Positions 1-9,544 are shown, numbered from the stretch's first letter. The stretch is 49,588 bases of DNA from Vreelandella sedimenti (GCF_013416325.1 NZ_JACCGK010000017.1:72527-122114); one strand, 5' to 3'. Translations and numbers: made by a program. The notes: generated by a model from the sequence alone, not told the origin.

Positions 1-111
1 GCTAACAGCGGTTTAAAGGACGACATCATTGTGTCAGATTCTCAGATAGAATCTGTATTGGATGTCGTTGCTCAATATACCGATCGCGCCAATAATGTAA
101 TGACAGGGTAA
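1..111 (+). CDS. 3' end of an unidentified gene (partial)
   Basis: Frame 1 is open from the first base to a TAA at 109-111, giving a 36-residue C-terminal tail (ends NNVMTG). The gene begins before the window. It lies 44 bp upstream of a glycosyltransferase on the same strand, so it is probably another gene of the polysaccharide locus, but the tail is too short and has no motif to identify it. Confidence 0.5.
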   Translation, partial: ANSGLKDDIIVSDSQIESVLDVVAQYTDRANNVMTG

Positions 112-155
112 GTTTAATTTCTTCTATTAATGATAAAAATTTGCGGGACGTATAG

Positions 156-1169
156 ATGAAAGTGATAAAAACTAAATTAGTTTCCATTGTTGTGCCTGCC
201 TATAATGTAGAAAATTATATATATAATTGTTTAAGCTCAGTTATTGACCAGACTTATTCGGAAATTGAAGTACTGGTGATTAACGATGCTTCCACTGACA
301 GAACGTACGATGCAATATTGGAGATAATTAAAAAAGATGCTCGCGTAAAAGTAATAGACCTTGAGAGTAATGTAGGTGTCCACGCCGCCAGGGCTAAAGG
401 TATTCGTGAAGCAAGAGGCGATTTTATAGGTTTTGTCGATGGTGACGATCGTATAGCACCCGAAATGGTCGAAATTCTCTTGGAATCTGCAACAGAGAAT
501 AACGCCGATATTGCTATATGCGGGGCTGAAAAAGTGACTGAATCGGGTGTAAAATTGGGTAGTAAGGTGTTTTTTTCAAAACCATTTTGTCAGCAAGCAA
601 ATATCTTTGAAGATTTCTGTAGTCGACGCTTTGGATCCGGTGTTTTGTGGAATAAATTATACAAAGCTGAGCTGATTAAAAAACATGGTGCAATTATACT
701 TGATAGAAAAGTTGATGCGTCTGAAGATTACATTGTGAATGTCGGTTGTTTTTCTGAAGCTGCTTGTGTGTCGGTAGTGAGTAATTTTTTATACTATTAT
801 TTATTAAGGTCAGAAAGCGCATCCCAAGGAAAAAATAAGGCTAAGCATTTCGTAAGAATTATTGATGCTTATGCGGAATGTCTTAAAGTTTACAGTAATT
901 TAACAACATCCCAAAAAGAAGAAGTCACGAGGCTATACTCGAGTCAGCTTTGTTTCAATGATTATCAAGTTGGTTCTGTTGATGAGCTATATAGCTATAA
1001 TGACAATCTGAAAGAAAGTATTATTAGCTTTTCTTGTAGTTATCCAGCGGGTTTGTATTCACTTATTCATTCATTCCAAAAGCAAGAAAATATTAACGCC
1101 AGTAAAGTTGATAAGCTTAAAAAGCATTTTAAAAAAATATTAAAATCATTTTATATTAAAGGTGTGTAA
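156..1169 (+). CDS. GT2-family glycosyltransferase
   Basis: This is a 337-residue protein with an N-terminal GT-A fold. It opens with SIVVPAYNVENYI, followed by the nucleotide-binding VLVINDASTDRT near residue 40 and the metal-binding DGDD in GFVDGDDRIAP near residue 95. Length and layout fit cytoplasmic family 2 transferases that add one sugar from a nucleotide donor to a lipid-linked repeat unit. Donor and acceptor cannot be read from sequence. The gene is clearly AT-rich compared with the genes after 4.4 kb, which points to separate acquisition. It is the first complete gene of the polysaccharide locus and has no strong ribosome binding site. Confidence 0.88.
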   Translation: MKVIKTKLVSIVVPAYNVENYIYNCLSSVIDQTYSEIEVLVINDASTDRTYDAILEIIKKDARVKVIDLESNVGVHAARAKGIREARGDFIGFVDGDDRIAPEMVEILLESATENNADIAICGAEKVTESGVKLGSKVFFSKPFCQQANIFEDFCSRRFGSGVLWNKLYKAELIKKHGAIILDRKVDASEDYIVNVGCFSEAACVSVVSNFLYYYLLRSESASQGKNKAKHFVRIIDAYAECLKVYSNLTTSQKEEVTRLYSSQLCFNDYQVGSVDELYSYNDNLKESIISFSCSYPAGLYSLIHSFQKQENINASKVDKLKKHFKKILKSFYIKGV

Positions 1170-1278
1170 GTGCTTTTGTTTGTGTAATAGCTTTATGTGT
1201 GTAAGAGAATGTACAAGCCTTCGTTACACGTGAGTCATTCACTGATTCTATATTCATTACCTATGGTTTGCTTTAAAA

Positions 1279-2484
1279 ATGATCAATAGTAACTGTTCAA
1301 TACACGTTGTCACTGGATCATTTCCTGCACGTTCCCAAACGTTTGTTCAAAATCATGTGTGTGGTATGGCTAGCCGTGGTTGGTATGTTTCCACTCTGGC
1401 AAGCAACGTAGAGTTGGGTATGACGAGTGATGAGTTGGATGCAATCGATAATCTTGGCGTGCAGCGTAACTATTGGGGGGCGTGGTCTAGTAATCGGTTC
1501 AAGCGATTAATCCAAATGGTAGGATATATGCTCTTCACTCCTGCCACGATCCGTTATTGGAATGGACAAGGTCCGTGGGCGCGCTCAGAAATGTTGGAGG
1601 CAAGGCGCATGTGTGATTACCTCAAATCTAATGAGGTAAAAAAAATTCATGTTCATTTCGGACATACTGCTGCATTCCTTGCTGCGATAGGTTGGGATAA
1701 GCCCACAGTGGTCACTTGGCATGGCTATGATGCAAATATGCTAACTACCTCTCGAGGTGATGCTATCTACCGCGAGTTGTTCGAACGAGATTGGAAGCAC
1801 ACCGTCGGCTCTTCTTTTATGCAACGACGTCTTATCGAACTTGGCGCCCGTAAAGAGCAAGTTTTCAAGATACCCATGGGTATAGACCTTAGCTGTTTCC
1901 AGTTTGTGGACCGTTCTAGCCGTGTTCAGAATACGATAAAACTCGTCTCGATTGGACGCTTAGATGAAATGAAAGGGCACAGTTACCTTATTGATGCAGT
2001 GTGTGAAGTGAAAAATTTAGGAATAGATTTAAAGTTAAATATTATCGGTGAAGGCCCAGCCAGAAAAGAATTGGAAAGCCAAATTCAAAAAAAGGGATTG
2101 GAAGAAAATGTGGCTCTTCTTGGTTCCCGGCCGCCGTCGTATGTACGAGATGAGTTAGCTGCTTCAGATATATTTGCACTAACAGGTGTTGTAGCGCTTT
2201 CAGGCCGGGTTGAAACGCAGGGAGTAGCCTTTATTGAAGCCCAAGCGACAGGCCTTCCTGTAATAGGATCAGATGTGGGTGGTGTCTCCGAATCCATGCT
2301 ACCAGATACTACCGGCATACTCGTTAAGCCAAAAGATGTAAGCGCCATAGCAGAAGCGATTGCAACTTATGCTGATAATAGAGAGTTGCGTTTAGCTCAC
2401 GGTAGAGCCGGGTCTGATTTCGTTCGCGATAGATTTAATATTGATACTATGCTCAAGTCATTTGAAAAGCTTTATCAATCATGA
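1279..2484 (+). CDS. GT4-family glycosyltransferase, WcaL-like
   Basis: This 401-residue protein has a GT-B layout. The N-terminal half (IHVVTGSFPARSQTFV) resembles the WcaL/AmsK branch of colanic acid-type transferases. A basic linker with the phosphate-binding region (SIGRLDEMKGH near residue 220) follows, then the GT4 donor-site signature EAQATGLPVIGSDVGG near residue 315. It probably adds a sugar to the growing repeat unit on the cytoplasmic face of the inner membrane. It is AT-rich like its left neighbour. Sugar specificity is unknown. Confidence 0.88.
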   Translation: MINSNCSIHVVTGSFPARSQTFVQNHVCGMASRGWYVSTLASNVELGMTSDELDAIDNLGVQRNYWGAWSSNRFKRLIQMVGYMLFTPATIRYWNGQGPWARSEMLEARRMCDYLKSNEVKKIHVHFGHTAAFLAAIGWDKPTVVTWHGYDANMLTTSRGDAIYRELFERDWKHTVGSSFMQRRLIELGARKEQVFKIPMGIDLSCFQFVDRSSRVQNTIKLVSIGRLDEMKGHSYLIDAVCEVKNLGIDLKLNIIGEGPARKELESQIQKKGLEENVALLGSRPPSYVRDELAASDIFALTGVVALSGRVETQGVAFIEAQATGLPVIGSDVGGVSESMLPDTTGILVKPKDVSAIAEAIATYADNRELRLAHGRAGSDFVRDRFNIDTMLKSFEKLYQS

Positions 2485-2534
2485 GGCCTGTGCTGTAAAT
2501 ATTGCTTCTTAATATTGGGTTTAAATATTTCATT

Positions 2535-3335
2535 ATGTCTAGTCTAAAGCAGCAACTCCCATTTCTAAGGCTTCGTACAAGCCTTGTTCTGCACTTGAGA
2601 GAGATCAGGGCCTATTCAGCTGGTCTTAAAAATGCCGGAGAAAGTGAGAGAAAGAAAAAAGTTCTCATTTATGGTCAAGGCCGGTCGGGAACAACATTAT
2701 TTGAACATTTGATGTGTTCTACTGGGCATTTTGTTGGTTATCATGAAGTGCTAAATACTGTCACAAGAGAAGTGGTTTGGCCAATACATTATATTAGGGG
2801 GCTTGGTCGTCAGTTTGATGATGAGAATATCATTTTACACGTTAAACCGAATCACCTGGGGCAAGATCGGAAGCGGCCTGTTAATGTACGGTTATTTCTG
2901 AAAGCAATGTGTGAGGATGGGTGGTTCATAGTTCATATTCAAAGAAAAAATATTATCATGAAAATGATATCAAATTACTTAGCTGTCGCAAGAGGAGGTT
3001 ATCACAAGACTGATGATAAGGAGGAAAAGCATGTGTTACGCATTCCGCCACAAGAATTCTTTGATCGATATGATAATCATCGCTTACTTTTAGATGAAGA
3101 AAATACTCTTCTCCAGGGCCTGCCACACATCAAAATATCCTACGAAAGGGATTTAGAGCGAACAGAATGCCATCAACAAACAATTGATAAAGTACTTGAA
3201 GAGTTGGGGTTGGAAAAAAGAACTGTTTCAACAAAATTAAAAAAGATTAATAATACATCTCCTGAAAAGTTAGTGGAAAACTTGGACGAGCTGCATAAAG
3301 GGTTCTTAGCTCGAGGCTGGGAGTGGACGCTTTGA
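2535..3335 (+). CDS. sulfotransferase-family protein
   Basis: The protein is about 266 residues from the ATG at 2535; a TTG at 2502 would add 11 residues. Near the N-terminus KVLIYGQGRSGTTLFEHLM matches the PAPS 5'-phosphosulfate loop of sulfotransferases. The segment FIVHIQRKNIIMKMISNYL fits the 3'-phosphate loop with its Arg and Ser. This suggests transfer of sulfate from PAPS to a sugar hydroxyl of the polysaccharide, which would make the polymer more acidic. The gene lies between two glycosyltransferases and overlaps the next by TGATG. Some capsule-locus proteins with this loop act on other phosphonucleotide substrates, so the substrate is inferred. No strong ribosome binding site is visible. 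Confidence 0.75.
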   Translation: MSSLKQQLPFLRLRTSLVLHLREIRAYSAGLKNAGESERKKKVLIYGQGRSGTTLFEHLMCSTGHFVGYHEVLNTVTREVVWPIHYIRGLGRQFDDENIILHVKPNHLGQDRKRPVNVRLFLKAMCEDGWFIVHIQRKNIIMKMISNYLAVARGGYHKTDDKEEKHVLRIPPQEFFDRYDNHRLLLDEENTLLQGLPHIKISYERDLERTECHQQTIDKVLEELGLEKRTVSTKLKKINNTSPEKLVENLDELHKGFLARGWEWTL

Positions 3336-4321
3336 TGCCGACGACTGATTTTATGTCGATAGACCAGTCTTCAACCAAGAGTGTTGATGATAGCAGTATA
3401 AGCATTGTTATACCGTGCTTTAATGCTATTGCGTATTTGGAGCGTGCTATTGATAGCCTTAAACAACAAGAGGGAGTGAATGTTCAGATTATTGTAATTG
3501 ATGATGGGTCTACGGATGGGAGTATAAATTTGATTAAATCTCTGCCATCAGTAGATGTTTGGAAGTCAGGACCAAATAAAGGCGCCTGTGCTGCACGTAA
3601 CCGTGGCCTCTCACTTGCCATTTTTCCTTATGTGATGTTTTTGGATGCAGACGACTATCTAGATACTGGGACACTGAAGGGTTTGGTCTCGGCACTAAAA
3701 GATAGCCGAAGTATTTTCGCTATTGCACCAATGGTTATGATAAACGATACCGGCGAACGTATTTCAAAAACCTTGCCCCGTAATGATAAAGTTACAAATT
3801 TTATAGCTGATTGGGTGCGTGGGCGGTATGTTTCACCCTGCTCCATTTTGTGGAAAACTGAGGCTGTAAGACGTCTGGGGGGGTGGAATGAGTCGTTGTC
3901 GAAAAATCAAGATGGCGATATCGTTTTAAGAGCTGCTTTAACTATTGATAAAGTGGCTATAAGTAGTTGTGGGGCAGGTATTTATTGGTGTCACGATGGT
4001 GAAAGTCGTATCAGTAATTCTTTGGATGAAACGAAGCTAAGAGATAGCTTTTATGTTTTTTCAAATATTTATGAACAATTAAAAAAACGAGGAATGAGAT
4101 GTGACGAAATTGATAATGCATTTTCCTATGCTACTCACTCACTAGAGAGATTGGCTGCAAGGAACCGTCTTTATAATATTAAAAAGGAAATTAAAGATTA
4201 TCGAAAAGATGCAGGTTGGCCATACGCTGAAGGCCCTCCCTTGCATATTTTTCTAAGTCGGATAATAGGGCTAGATCGTAAAGAGAGGTTGGCACATCAG
4301 CTGAAATCTCTCATGCATTGA
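3335..4321 (+). CDS. GT2-family glycosyltransferase
   Basis: This GT-A type protein is about 328 residues from the ATG that overlaps the previous stop (TGATG). A GTG at 3323 would add four residues. Motifs are SISIVIPCFNAIAYLERA at the N-terminus, IIVIDDGSTDGS about 50 residues in, the acceptor-side NKGACAARNRGL, and the metal-binding FLDADDYLD. Translation is probably coupled to the sulfotransferase gene. It is AT-rich and is the last of the low-GC block. Donor sugar is unknown. Confidence 0.88.
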   Translation: MPTTDFMSIDQSSTKSVDDSSISIVIPCFNAIAYLERAIDSLKQQEGVNVQIIVIDDGSTDGSINLIKSLPSVDVWKSGPNKGACAARNRGLSLAIFPYVMFLDADDYLDTGTLKGLVSALKDSRSIFAIAPMVMINDTGERISKTLPRNDKVTNFIADWVRGRYVSPCSILWKTEAVRRLGGWNESLSKNQDGDIVLRAALTIDKVAISSCGAGIYWCHDGESRISNSLDETKLRDSFYVFSNIYEQLKKRGMRCDEIDNAFSYATHSLERLAARNRLYNIKKEIKDYRKDAGWPYAEGPPLHIFLSRIIGLDRKERLAHQLKSLMH

Positions 4322-4456
4322 TATTGAGTTTATTTATTAATTAGCGGTTTCTTAGCGATATTGTTAGTCTTTTGGCATGAGGGTATGTATTGGCTTTTAT
4401 ATTTAATGCTAGCTTTTATAACATGCCAGTAATTTTATAGGATCAACGGTAAAAAC

Positions 4457-5410
4457 ATGCCGCAAATCTCCGTCATTGTCCCTGCCTTTAAACCGCACGA
4501 CTTCATCTCATTGCATGAAAGTATGGCCGCAAATGCGGGTGTGGATGCAGAGTGGATCGTGGTCGATGATGGCTCCGGCTCAAACTTTGACGCAGTCTTC
4601 TCGACGTTGCCCGAAGGTGTACGCCTGCTTCGCCAAAAAGAGAATTGCCGCCAGGGAGCCGCACGCAATGCTGGCCTCGCTGTAGCGAGGGGAAGGTGGG
4701 TAAAGTTCCTCGATGCTGATGACAAGCTGGATGAAGGGCATCTGGCTGCACTATTGGCAGCAACAGGGCAGGGCAGGGCGATCCCTTTCGCCGCTACGAA
4801 ACACGTTTTCATAGGTGGTGGAGTGTTAGTGAATGAAAGTTGGTGTGATCTACCGCCTGACCCGGATGTTCAGTTTCGTCGACTGATTGTTCGTCCCTTT
4901 CTGCATCATTGTGGCGCGCTTTTTCCTCGTCACTTACTCACCAGCTTAAACGGTTACGACGAAAGCCTGGTCACCGATGAGGATGGTGATCTGCTTCTCC
5001 GTATCTTGCGAAGCGGCTACCACTTCATTCCTGTAGAGGGGGTGCACTATCTCTACATTCATCATCAGGCCGAGTCACGGGTCTCCGCCGATAACGACAT
5101 AAAAAAGATGCAGGCACGCATCCGTGTTTGCGAGAAGGTTGTAAATGGCTTTGTCGAACAGCTACCAGTCGAAGTCGCTGAGGCACTTGCGCAGCGTATG
5201 GACAAGGTAGCCATGAACTATTGGACGGCATTTCCTAGCGAGGCGCAGGCATTGTTGGCCCAAGCTCGCCGGCTGGCGCCCGGTTACCGGCCGGATATGC
5301 GCTTACCTCTGCGCTTGATGCGCGACCTTGGTAGGCCGGGCATGGTTCTCGCAGCGCAAGGTTTATACCGAAGACTAAAGGGGCGCCCGAAAGGAGGGGC
5401 ACAGGGATGA
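4457..5410 (+). CDS. GT2-family glycosyltransferase
   Basis: This is a 317-residue GT-A protein: ISVIVPAFKPHDFISLHE, WIVVDDGSGSNFD, the RQGAARNAGLAVARG motif and the metal-binding FLDADDKLD. A 136-bp AT-rich gap precedes it, and from here GC rises sharply, so the gene marks a composition boundary inside the locus. Its stop overlaps the start of the next gene by ATGA, so the two are likely translated together. Sugar specificity is unknown. Confidence 0.87.
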   Translation: MPQISVIVPAFKPHDFISLHESMAANAGVDAEWIVVDDGSGSNFDAVFSTLPEGVRLLRQKENCRQGAARNAGLAVARGRWVKFLDADDKLDEGHLAALLAATGQGRAIPFAATKHVFIGGGVLVNESWCDLPPDPDVQFRRLIVRPFLHHCGALFPRHLLTSLNGYDESLVTDEDGDLLLRILRSGYHFIPVEGVHYLYIHHQAESRVSADNDIKKMQARIRVCEKVVNGFVEQLPVEVAEALAQRMDKVAMNYWTAFPSEAQALLAQARRLAPGYRPDMRLPLRLMRDLGRPGMVLAAQGLYRRLKGRPKGGAQG

Positions 5411-6639
5411 AACTGCTCGCTGTAAGTGAACATTACTACCCTCGCGTGGGGGGAACCGTGAACTACGTGCACGAGACTCTCTGTGCCTTGGCCAAGAGCG
5501 GCGTAGAAACGGAACTCTTGGTTCCCGGCCCAGCGGACAAGCACTGGCTGCCCGAAGGTATGGCCGAGCCTCCCTATGCAGTGCACTGGCTCGATGCTGG
5601 CTACCCGGCTAAGGGCGACCCGAGCCGGGAACAGCGCTACGATTTCTGTCGACAGGTTGATGCCCTGGCCGCCGAGCGGCTGGCAGGCCCTAATCGGCCC
5701 GACATACTGCACGTTCTATTCGGTCTCTTTGTTATGGAAGTGATTGATACGAAACGCCTCAGGCTGGGGGGAGTAGCCTGCCTGGCGACGGTGCATAACG
5801 TTCCACCTCTGGAGTGCCGACAAGTGGCCCCAAACGCCCCCTTGCCTGCACGCATTAAGGAGGCGCTGCGCCTGCAGGTGGTCACACTGAAGAACCGGGG
5901 TCGGTTGAAAAAGCATGATTACGACCTCTACATCTGCCCTTCACAGCAAGTGCAAGAGCTGTTGACCCCTGTGGTGGGTGACCAGGTGGGGGTAATTGGC
6001 CATGGTCCGACTACCGACCTTCAGGCGCTGATGGTGCCGCCGGTCACGCGCCGCCCGGTCGGCCCTGTGCGCCTTCTGACCGTGGGCGGCTATGCCCCAC
6101 ACAAGTGTCAGCACATCATTCCTAATACGGCAGCACGTCTTCGCGATATGAACATTGATTTTATCTGGGAAGTGGCTGGCCCGTCTGGTCGAGTAAAAGG
6201 TTACCGTGACCGCATTTCGCGGGATTTGGCCGACCTAGGACTCGAAGGACGGGTGATCTTGCATGATGCGGTCCCCTTGGCTGATCTGGGTGAACTCTAT
6301 GATCGGACGCATATCTATGTGCAACCCTCGATTGAGGAGGGGTTTTGCCTGACAGCGCTAGACGCGGCGGCAGTGGGCTTGCCGGTCATCGGCTGCCGTG
6401 CAGGCGCGTTACCTGACATCATCAAAGCGAGTAATGGAATTCAAGTAAAAAGTGGGCCACGGCCTTTGGCCGAGGCAATCGCTTACTTTGTAAAGGAGGA
6501 GTGCTGGCAGGATGCCAACGTGCAGGCGGCGTATATAAAGGCGCACTTTTCGTGGACTCGCGCTGCCAAGTCTCTGCTGGAACACTACGACAGGCTTCTC
6601 TTCCAGAAACCGAGCTTCTATGTAGCTGAGCGCATATGA
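5407..6639 (+). CDS. GT4-family glycosyltransferase
   Basis: This 410-residue GT-B protein starts KLLAVSEHYYPRVGGTVNYV, the usual GT4 N-terminal acceptor-side loop. RLLTVGGYAPHKCQH begins the C-terminal domain. The donor-site signature is PSIEEGFCLTALDAAAVGLP with the paired glutamate region near residue 315. It overlaps the upstream gene by ATGA and a downstream 44-codon ORF by ATGA. It probably acts at the inner membrane during repeat-unit assembly; donor unknown. Confidence 0.87.
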   Translation: MKLLAVSEHYYPRVGGTVNYVHETLCALAKSGVETELLVPGPADKHWLPEGMAEPPYAVHWLDAGYPAKGDPSREQRYDFCRQVDALAAERLAGPNRPDILHVLFGLFVMEVIDTKRLRLGGVACLATVHNVPPLECRQVAPNAPLPARIKEALRLQVVTLKNRGRLKKHDYDLYICPSQQVQELLTPVVGDQVGVIGHGPTTDLQALMVPPVTRRPVGPVRLLTVGGYAPHKCQHIIPNTAARLRDMNIDFIWEVAGPSGRVKGYRDRISRDLADLGLEGRVILHDAVPLADLGELYDRTHIYVQPSIEEGFCLTALDAAAVGLPVIGCRAGALPDIIKASNGIQVKSGPRPLAEAIAYFVKEECWQDANVQAAYIKAHFSWTRAAKSLLEHYDRLLFQKPSFYVAERI

Positions 6640-6770
6640 GAAGGATACAACGCCTGATCGCGTTCAATCCGGGAGCCCTTATGCTACAGCTGGAATTAGC
6701 GAATGATCGTATCCCGATCATGCTGGCCGACATTTTGCTGTCCTTGGTAAACGAGTATCTTTCAGAATGA
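6636..6770 (+). CDS. small 44-residue ORF coupled to both neighbours
   Basis: An ATG at 6636 overlaps the stop of the upstream glycosyltransferase (ATGA), and the TGA at 6768-6770 overlaps the ATG of the next one (ATGA). The frame fills the whole gap. The predicted peptide starts MRRIQRLIAFNPGALM and ends LVNEYLSE, with leucine- and isoleucine-rich stretches that could form an amphipathic helix. No family is recognised. Double ATGA coupling is good evidence that it is translated. It could be a genuine small protein or simply a leader that carries ribosomes to the downstream gene. Confidence 0.55.
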   Translation: MRRIQRLIAFNPGALMLQLELANDRIPIMLADILLSLVNEYLSE

Positions 6771-7936
6771 GCCAGACACCCATTGGCCAGTGCGAACAGT
6801 CGCTCAAAGTGCTGTTACTGACCTCGAAGCTTTCGCCAGCGGCAGGCGGGCTGGCAGTTTCGGTGCCGGGTCTTGCACATAGTATCGACCAGCTGCCTGG
6901 GGTGGATATGCATGTGATGGGGACGTTAGACCCAGACAACCCTGACAGTGCAAAGAGCTGGGGGCCAAGAGTGTTCGCCTTTCCTGTGAAGGGCCCGCAG
7001 GCTGGGCAGTATGCTCCGAAAATGACTCAGGCCATTGCGGAACTGGCTCCTGACTTAGTCGACGTGCAGGGGCTATGGACCTATCCCTCGCTCGTTAGCC
7101 TGCGCCATGCGCGTAGGACGGGCAGTCCTTATATGATAACACCACGAGGGATGCTGGATCCGTGGGCGCGGCGCAACTCTGCCTGGAAGAAACACATCGC
7201 CTGGATTGCTTTTGAGTTTGCCCACTTAAAGGAGGCGCGTGCACTGCGTGCCACTGCCGAGATGGAGGCGCAGCATTTTCGCGACATGGGACTGACGAAC
7301 CCCATTGCTATCGTGCCTAACGGAATCGATCTGCCCGACCTTGCCCTGCGAACTGACTCTGCGTTGCGCTCCATCCTCTTTCTCAGCCGTATCCACCGTA
7401 AGAAGGGTGTGCGCTACCTGCTTACTGCTTGGTATGCGCTTCATGCTGACTTTCCCGATTGGGAGGTGGTCATCGCTGGCATCGATGAGAAAGGCCATGA
7501 AGCTGAACTAAGGCAGTTGGTAGCAAAGCTGAGCCTGCCCCGGGTTCGCTTCGTGGGAGAGGTGCATGGCGACGCCAAGCAGTTACTCTACCGTGACGCA
7601 GATCTCTTCGTCTTACCGACCCATGCAGAAAATTTCGGTTTGGTGGTCGTCGAGGCGCTAGCACAAGAAACCCCAGTGATTACCACTACCAATGCCCCGT
7701 GGGCTGGGCTCACTGACCATGGTTGCGGCTGGTGGATTGACCTTGATCAGAACCAACTGACAAATACCCTGCGCACAGCGCTATCTCAACCAACTGAAAA
7801 ACTCGCTGAGATGGGTAAGCGGGGCCGTATCTGGGTCAGCCAGGCTTTTAGCCTGGAGCAGGTGGCGTTAAAGATGCGCGACGTACATAACTGGGTTGCT
7901 GGTCGCGGGTCGAAACCGGAGAGTGTCTACGACTGA
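6767..7936 (+). CDS. GT4-family glycosyltransferase
   Basis: This 389-residue GT-B protein has KVLLLTSKLSPAAGGLAVSV at the N-terminus, the glycine-rich acceptor loop. SILFLSRIHRKKGVRYLL starts the donor domain near residue 205, and HAENFGLVVVEALAQETP is the GT4 EX7E signature near residue 290. The PRGMLDPWARRNSAWKK stretch is seen in WcaI/WbaZ-type capsule transferases. Its start overlaps the small upstream ORF. It is the last gene of the 4457-7936 overlapping group and is followed by a hairpin. Confidence 0.88.
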   Translation: MSQTPIGQCEQSLKVLLLTSKLSPAAGGLAVSVPGLAHSIDQLPGVDMHVMGTLDPDNPDSAKSWGPRVFAFPVKGPQAGQYAPKMTQAIAELAPDLVDVQGLWTYPSLVSLRHARRTGSPYMITPRGMLDPWARRNSAWKKHIAWIAFEFAHLKEARALRATAEMEAQHFRDMGLTNPIAIVPNGIDLPDLALRTDSALRSILFLSRIHRKKGVRYLLTAWYALHADFPDWEVVIAGIDEKGHEAELRQLVAKLSLPRVRFVGEVHGDAKQLLYRDADLFVLPTHAENFGLVVVEALAQETPVITTTNAPWAGLTDHGCGWWIDLDQNQLTNTLRTALSQPTEKLAEMGKRGRIWVSQAFSLEQVALKMRDVHNWVAGRGSKPESVYD

Positions 7937-7968
7937 GCCAGCGCTACTTCTCGAGTTCTGCGCACATC

Positions 7969-7993
7969 AAGGGGCGCCGTTTTGGCGCTTCTT
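7969..7993 (+). terminator. hairpin after glycosyltransferase, possible weak terminator
   Basis: GCGCC (7974-7978) pairs with GGCGC (7984-7988) around a GTTTT loop, and flanking AAG/CTT can extend the stem. There is no clean T run afterwards, so termination would be partial. It lies 38 bp after the glycosyltransferase stop and before the polymerase gene. Confidence 0.4.
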
Positions 7994-8067
7994 GAGGTTA
8001 TTGACAGTTTTATATAGCCCGACCGATAGCCAAGTAAACTAGAAAACCTGAGGTTTTAAATTAAAAA

Positions 8068-9372
8068 ATGCCTATCGGATATACTCTGCTTGACCCTCTG
8101 ATTGTTCTTGCAGGGACGGGCATGGCGCTCTACTTTCTGGCTACCTATCCTGTCCGCCTGATGGGCTGGATGCCCGCGGCACTGACTCTCTACTTCTTCA
8201 TACCTTTCGTGACCTTGATGACACTTTGGCAAACGGTGCCGATGTTGTTGGCGGGACGGGTCTTGCTCAATGGAAAATTGCGCGTTGCATCATCTGCAAA
8301 GCCAATAATGCTTTTTTTTCTCATAGTATTCTTTTCCTCGAGTTGCTATGCGCTAGTAGCCGGTTCTGACGGAAGCCGGGCAGCCATAAGGGTGATTTAT
8401 TACACAGGGCTCTTTGCATTAATGTCCTTTTCATATGAGATGGCACGTCGTCCTGAATCCTATGAGATATTCCTCAAGGGGCTGGTGGTAACCGGTGCAA
8501 TACTGGCCGCCTACGCGGCCTATCAAATTTTTGCGGTTTACGGTGGATTACCTTTGCGTGGCATCGTCCGTGGTACCACTGGCGTCGATGTAGCTTATGA
8601 ATATGGTGTTCTGCGTGTAAACAGCTTCGCCAACGAACCCAAGCGCTTGGGCTATGTGTTGTTCGTCTGTGGGATGGCCAGCCTGTTTCTGGCCCGCATG
8701 TGGCCCAGGTGGAAGCGAAGACTGAAGTGGGTTGGTTACGGAACGCTCTTCATGTCCCTCTTCACTTTCTCCGGCTCCTACTTTTTATCGGTCTTTCTCT
8801 TTACCTGTATAGCACTGCTGCTCTACCCATCGTTTGCGACAAAATACGTTGTCTACACCTTGCCGCTAGTGGCGTTAGTAGTGCTAGTGGGCGCTTTCTT
8901 CCCTGAACTGGAGATCTTCGAGGCTATCCAGCAGGGCTATGTGCGTCGCGAACAGGAGATCGAAATAGGCTTGGATGGTACCCAGGTCTACCGACAAGAA
9001 TTCTATGCTTGGGACTACTTGAAACGTTATCCCATTGCGGCCTTTTTTGGTGTCGGGTTAGGGCAGTACTTCTCTACCTTGTTCGGTGAATACGGTGCGG
9101 GCGTGGGTATCAATGCGTATGGAGGTCTTCTGCCGCTCAACTCCACTTTCTTGGAAATGGTCTTTGATTTTGGGGGAGCGGCAACGGTTATGTTCTATGC
9201 CGCCATCACATGGCTAATACTCAACCTACGCAAGGTGGGTGAGAGTTATCTCTCCTTCGCGCTGCTGTTTCTGACCATACAGAGTTTTACGATTCTAACG
9301 ATACAGTTCATGGTGCTGTTCGCCGGTGTGGGTGTCGCTAGGCTCACAATGTACAAAGAGAGCGTGTTGTAG
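8068..9372 (+). CDS. Wzy-type polysaccharide polymerase / O-antigen ligase family membrane protein
   Basis: This 434-residue protein is strongly hydrophobic throughout, with about ten to twelve membrane segments. It has one larger polar loop around residues 285-340 (region of VRREQEIEIGLDG through YFSTLFGEYGAG). The arrangement, and a segment NEPKRLGYVLFVCG in mid-protein, fit the O-antigen polymerase/ligase group, which joins lipid-linked repeat units in the periplasm. As the only such protein in the locus it is the candidate polymerase. No flippase (Wzx) or Wza/Wzc gene lies in the window. A conserved-sequence assignment to Wzy rather than ligase is not possible. Confidence 0.7.
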   Translation: MPIGYTLLDPLIVLAGTGMALYFLATYPVRLMGWMPAALTLYFFIPFVTLMTLWQTVPMLLAGRVLLNGKLRVASSAKPIMLFFLIVFFSSSCYALVAGSDGSRAAIRVIYYTGLFALMSFSYEMARRPESYEIFLKGLVVTGAILAAYAAYQIFAVYGGLPLRGIVRGTTGVDVAYEYGVLRVNSFANEPKRLGYVLFVCGMASLFLARMWPRWKRRLKWVGYGTLFMSLFTFSGSYFLSVFLFTCIALLLYPSFATKYVVYTLPLVALVVLVGAFFPELEIFEAIQQGYVRREQEIEIGLDGTQVYRQEFYAWDYLKRYPIAAFFGVGLGQYFSTLFGEYGAGVGINAYGGLLPLNSTFLEMVFDFGGAATVMFYAAITWLILNLRKVGESYLSFALLFLTIQSFTILTIQFMVLFAGVGVARLTMYKESVL

Positions 9373-9544
9373 TAACTCTTTGGCCGACAATTAAAGATGG
9401 CCCCTTCTGATTTAATTTATAACCCAACCTATTGTCAGTGTCGATTAACAGTCACCCAGTGTGCCATTTGTTAGTCAATTCGCGTAATTTAAAAAAACAT
9501 GTCGCTCTAGATTGAATGCCACCAAGATAAGGGGTCTTTATTTA

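Noticed and set aside
4850..4857. CTACCGCC, complement of the ops core GGCGGTAG
   Set aside because: It lies antisense within a glycosyltransferase coding region with no minus-strand operon after it; only the core matches.
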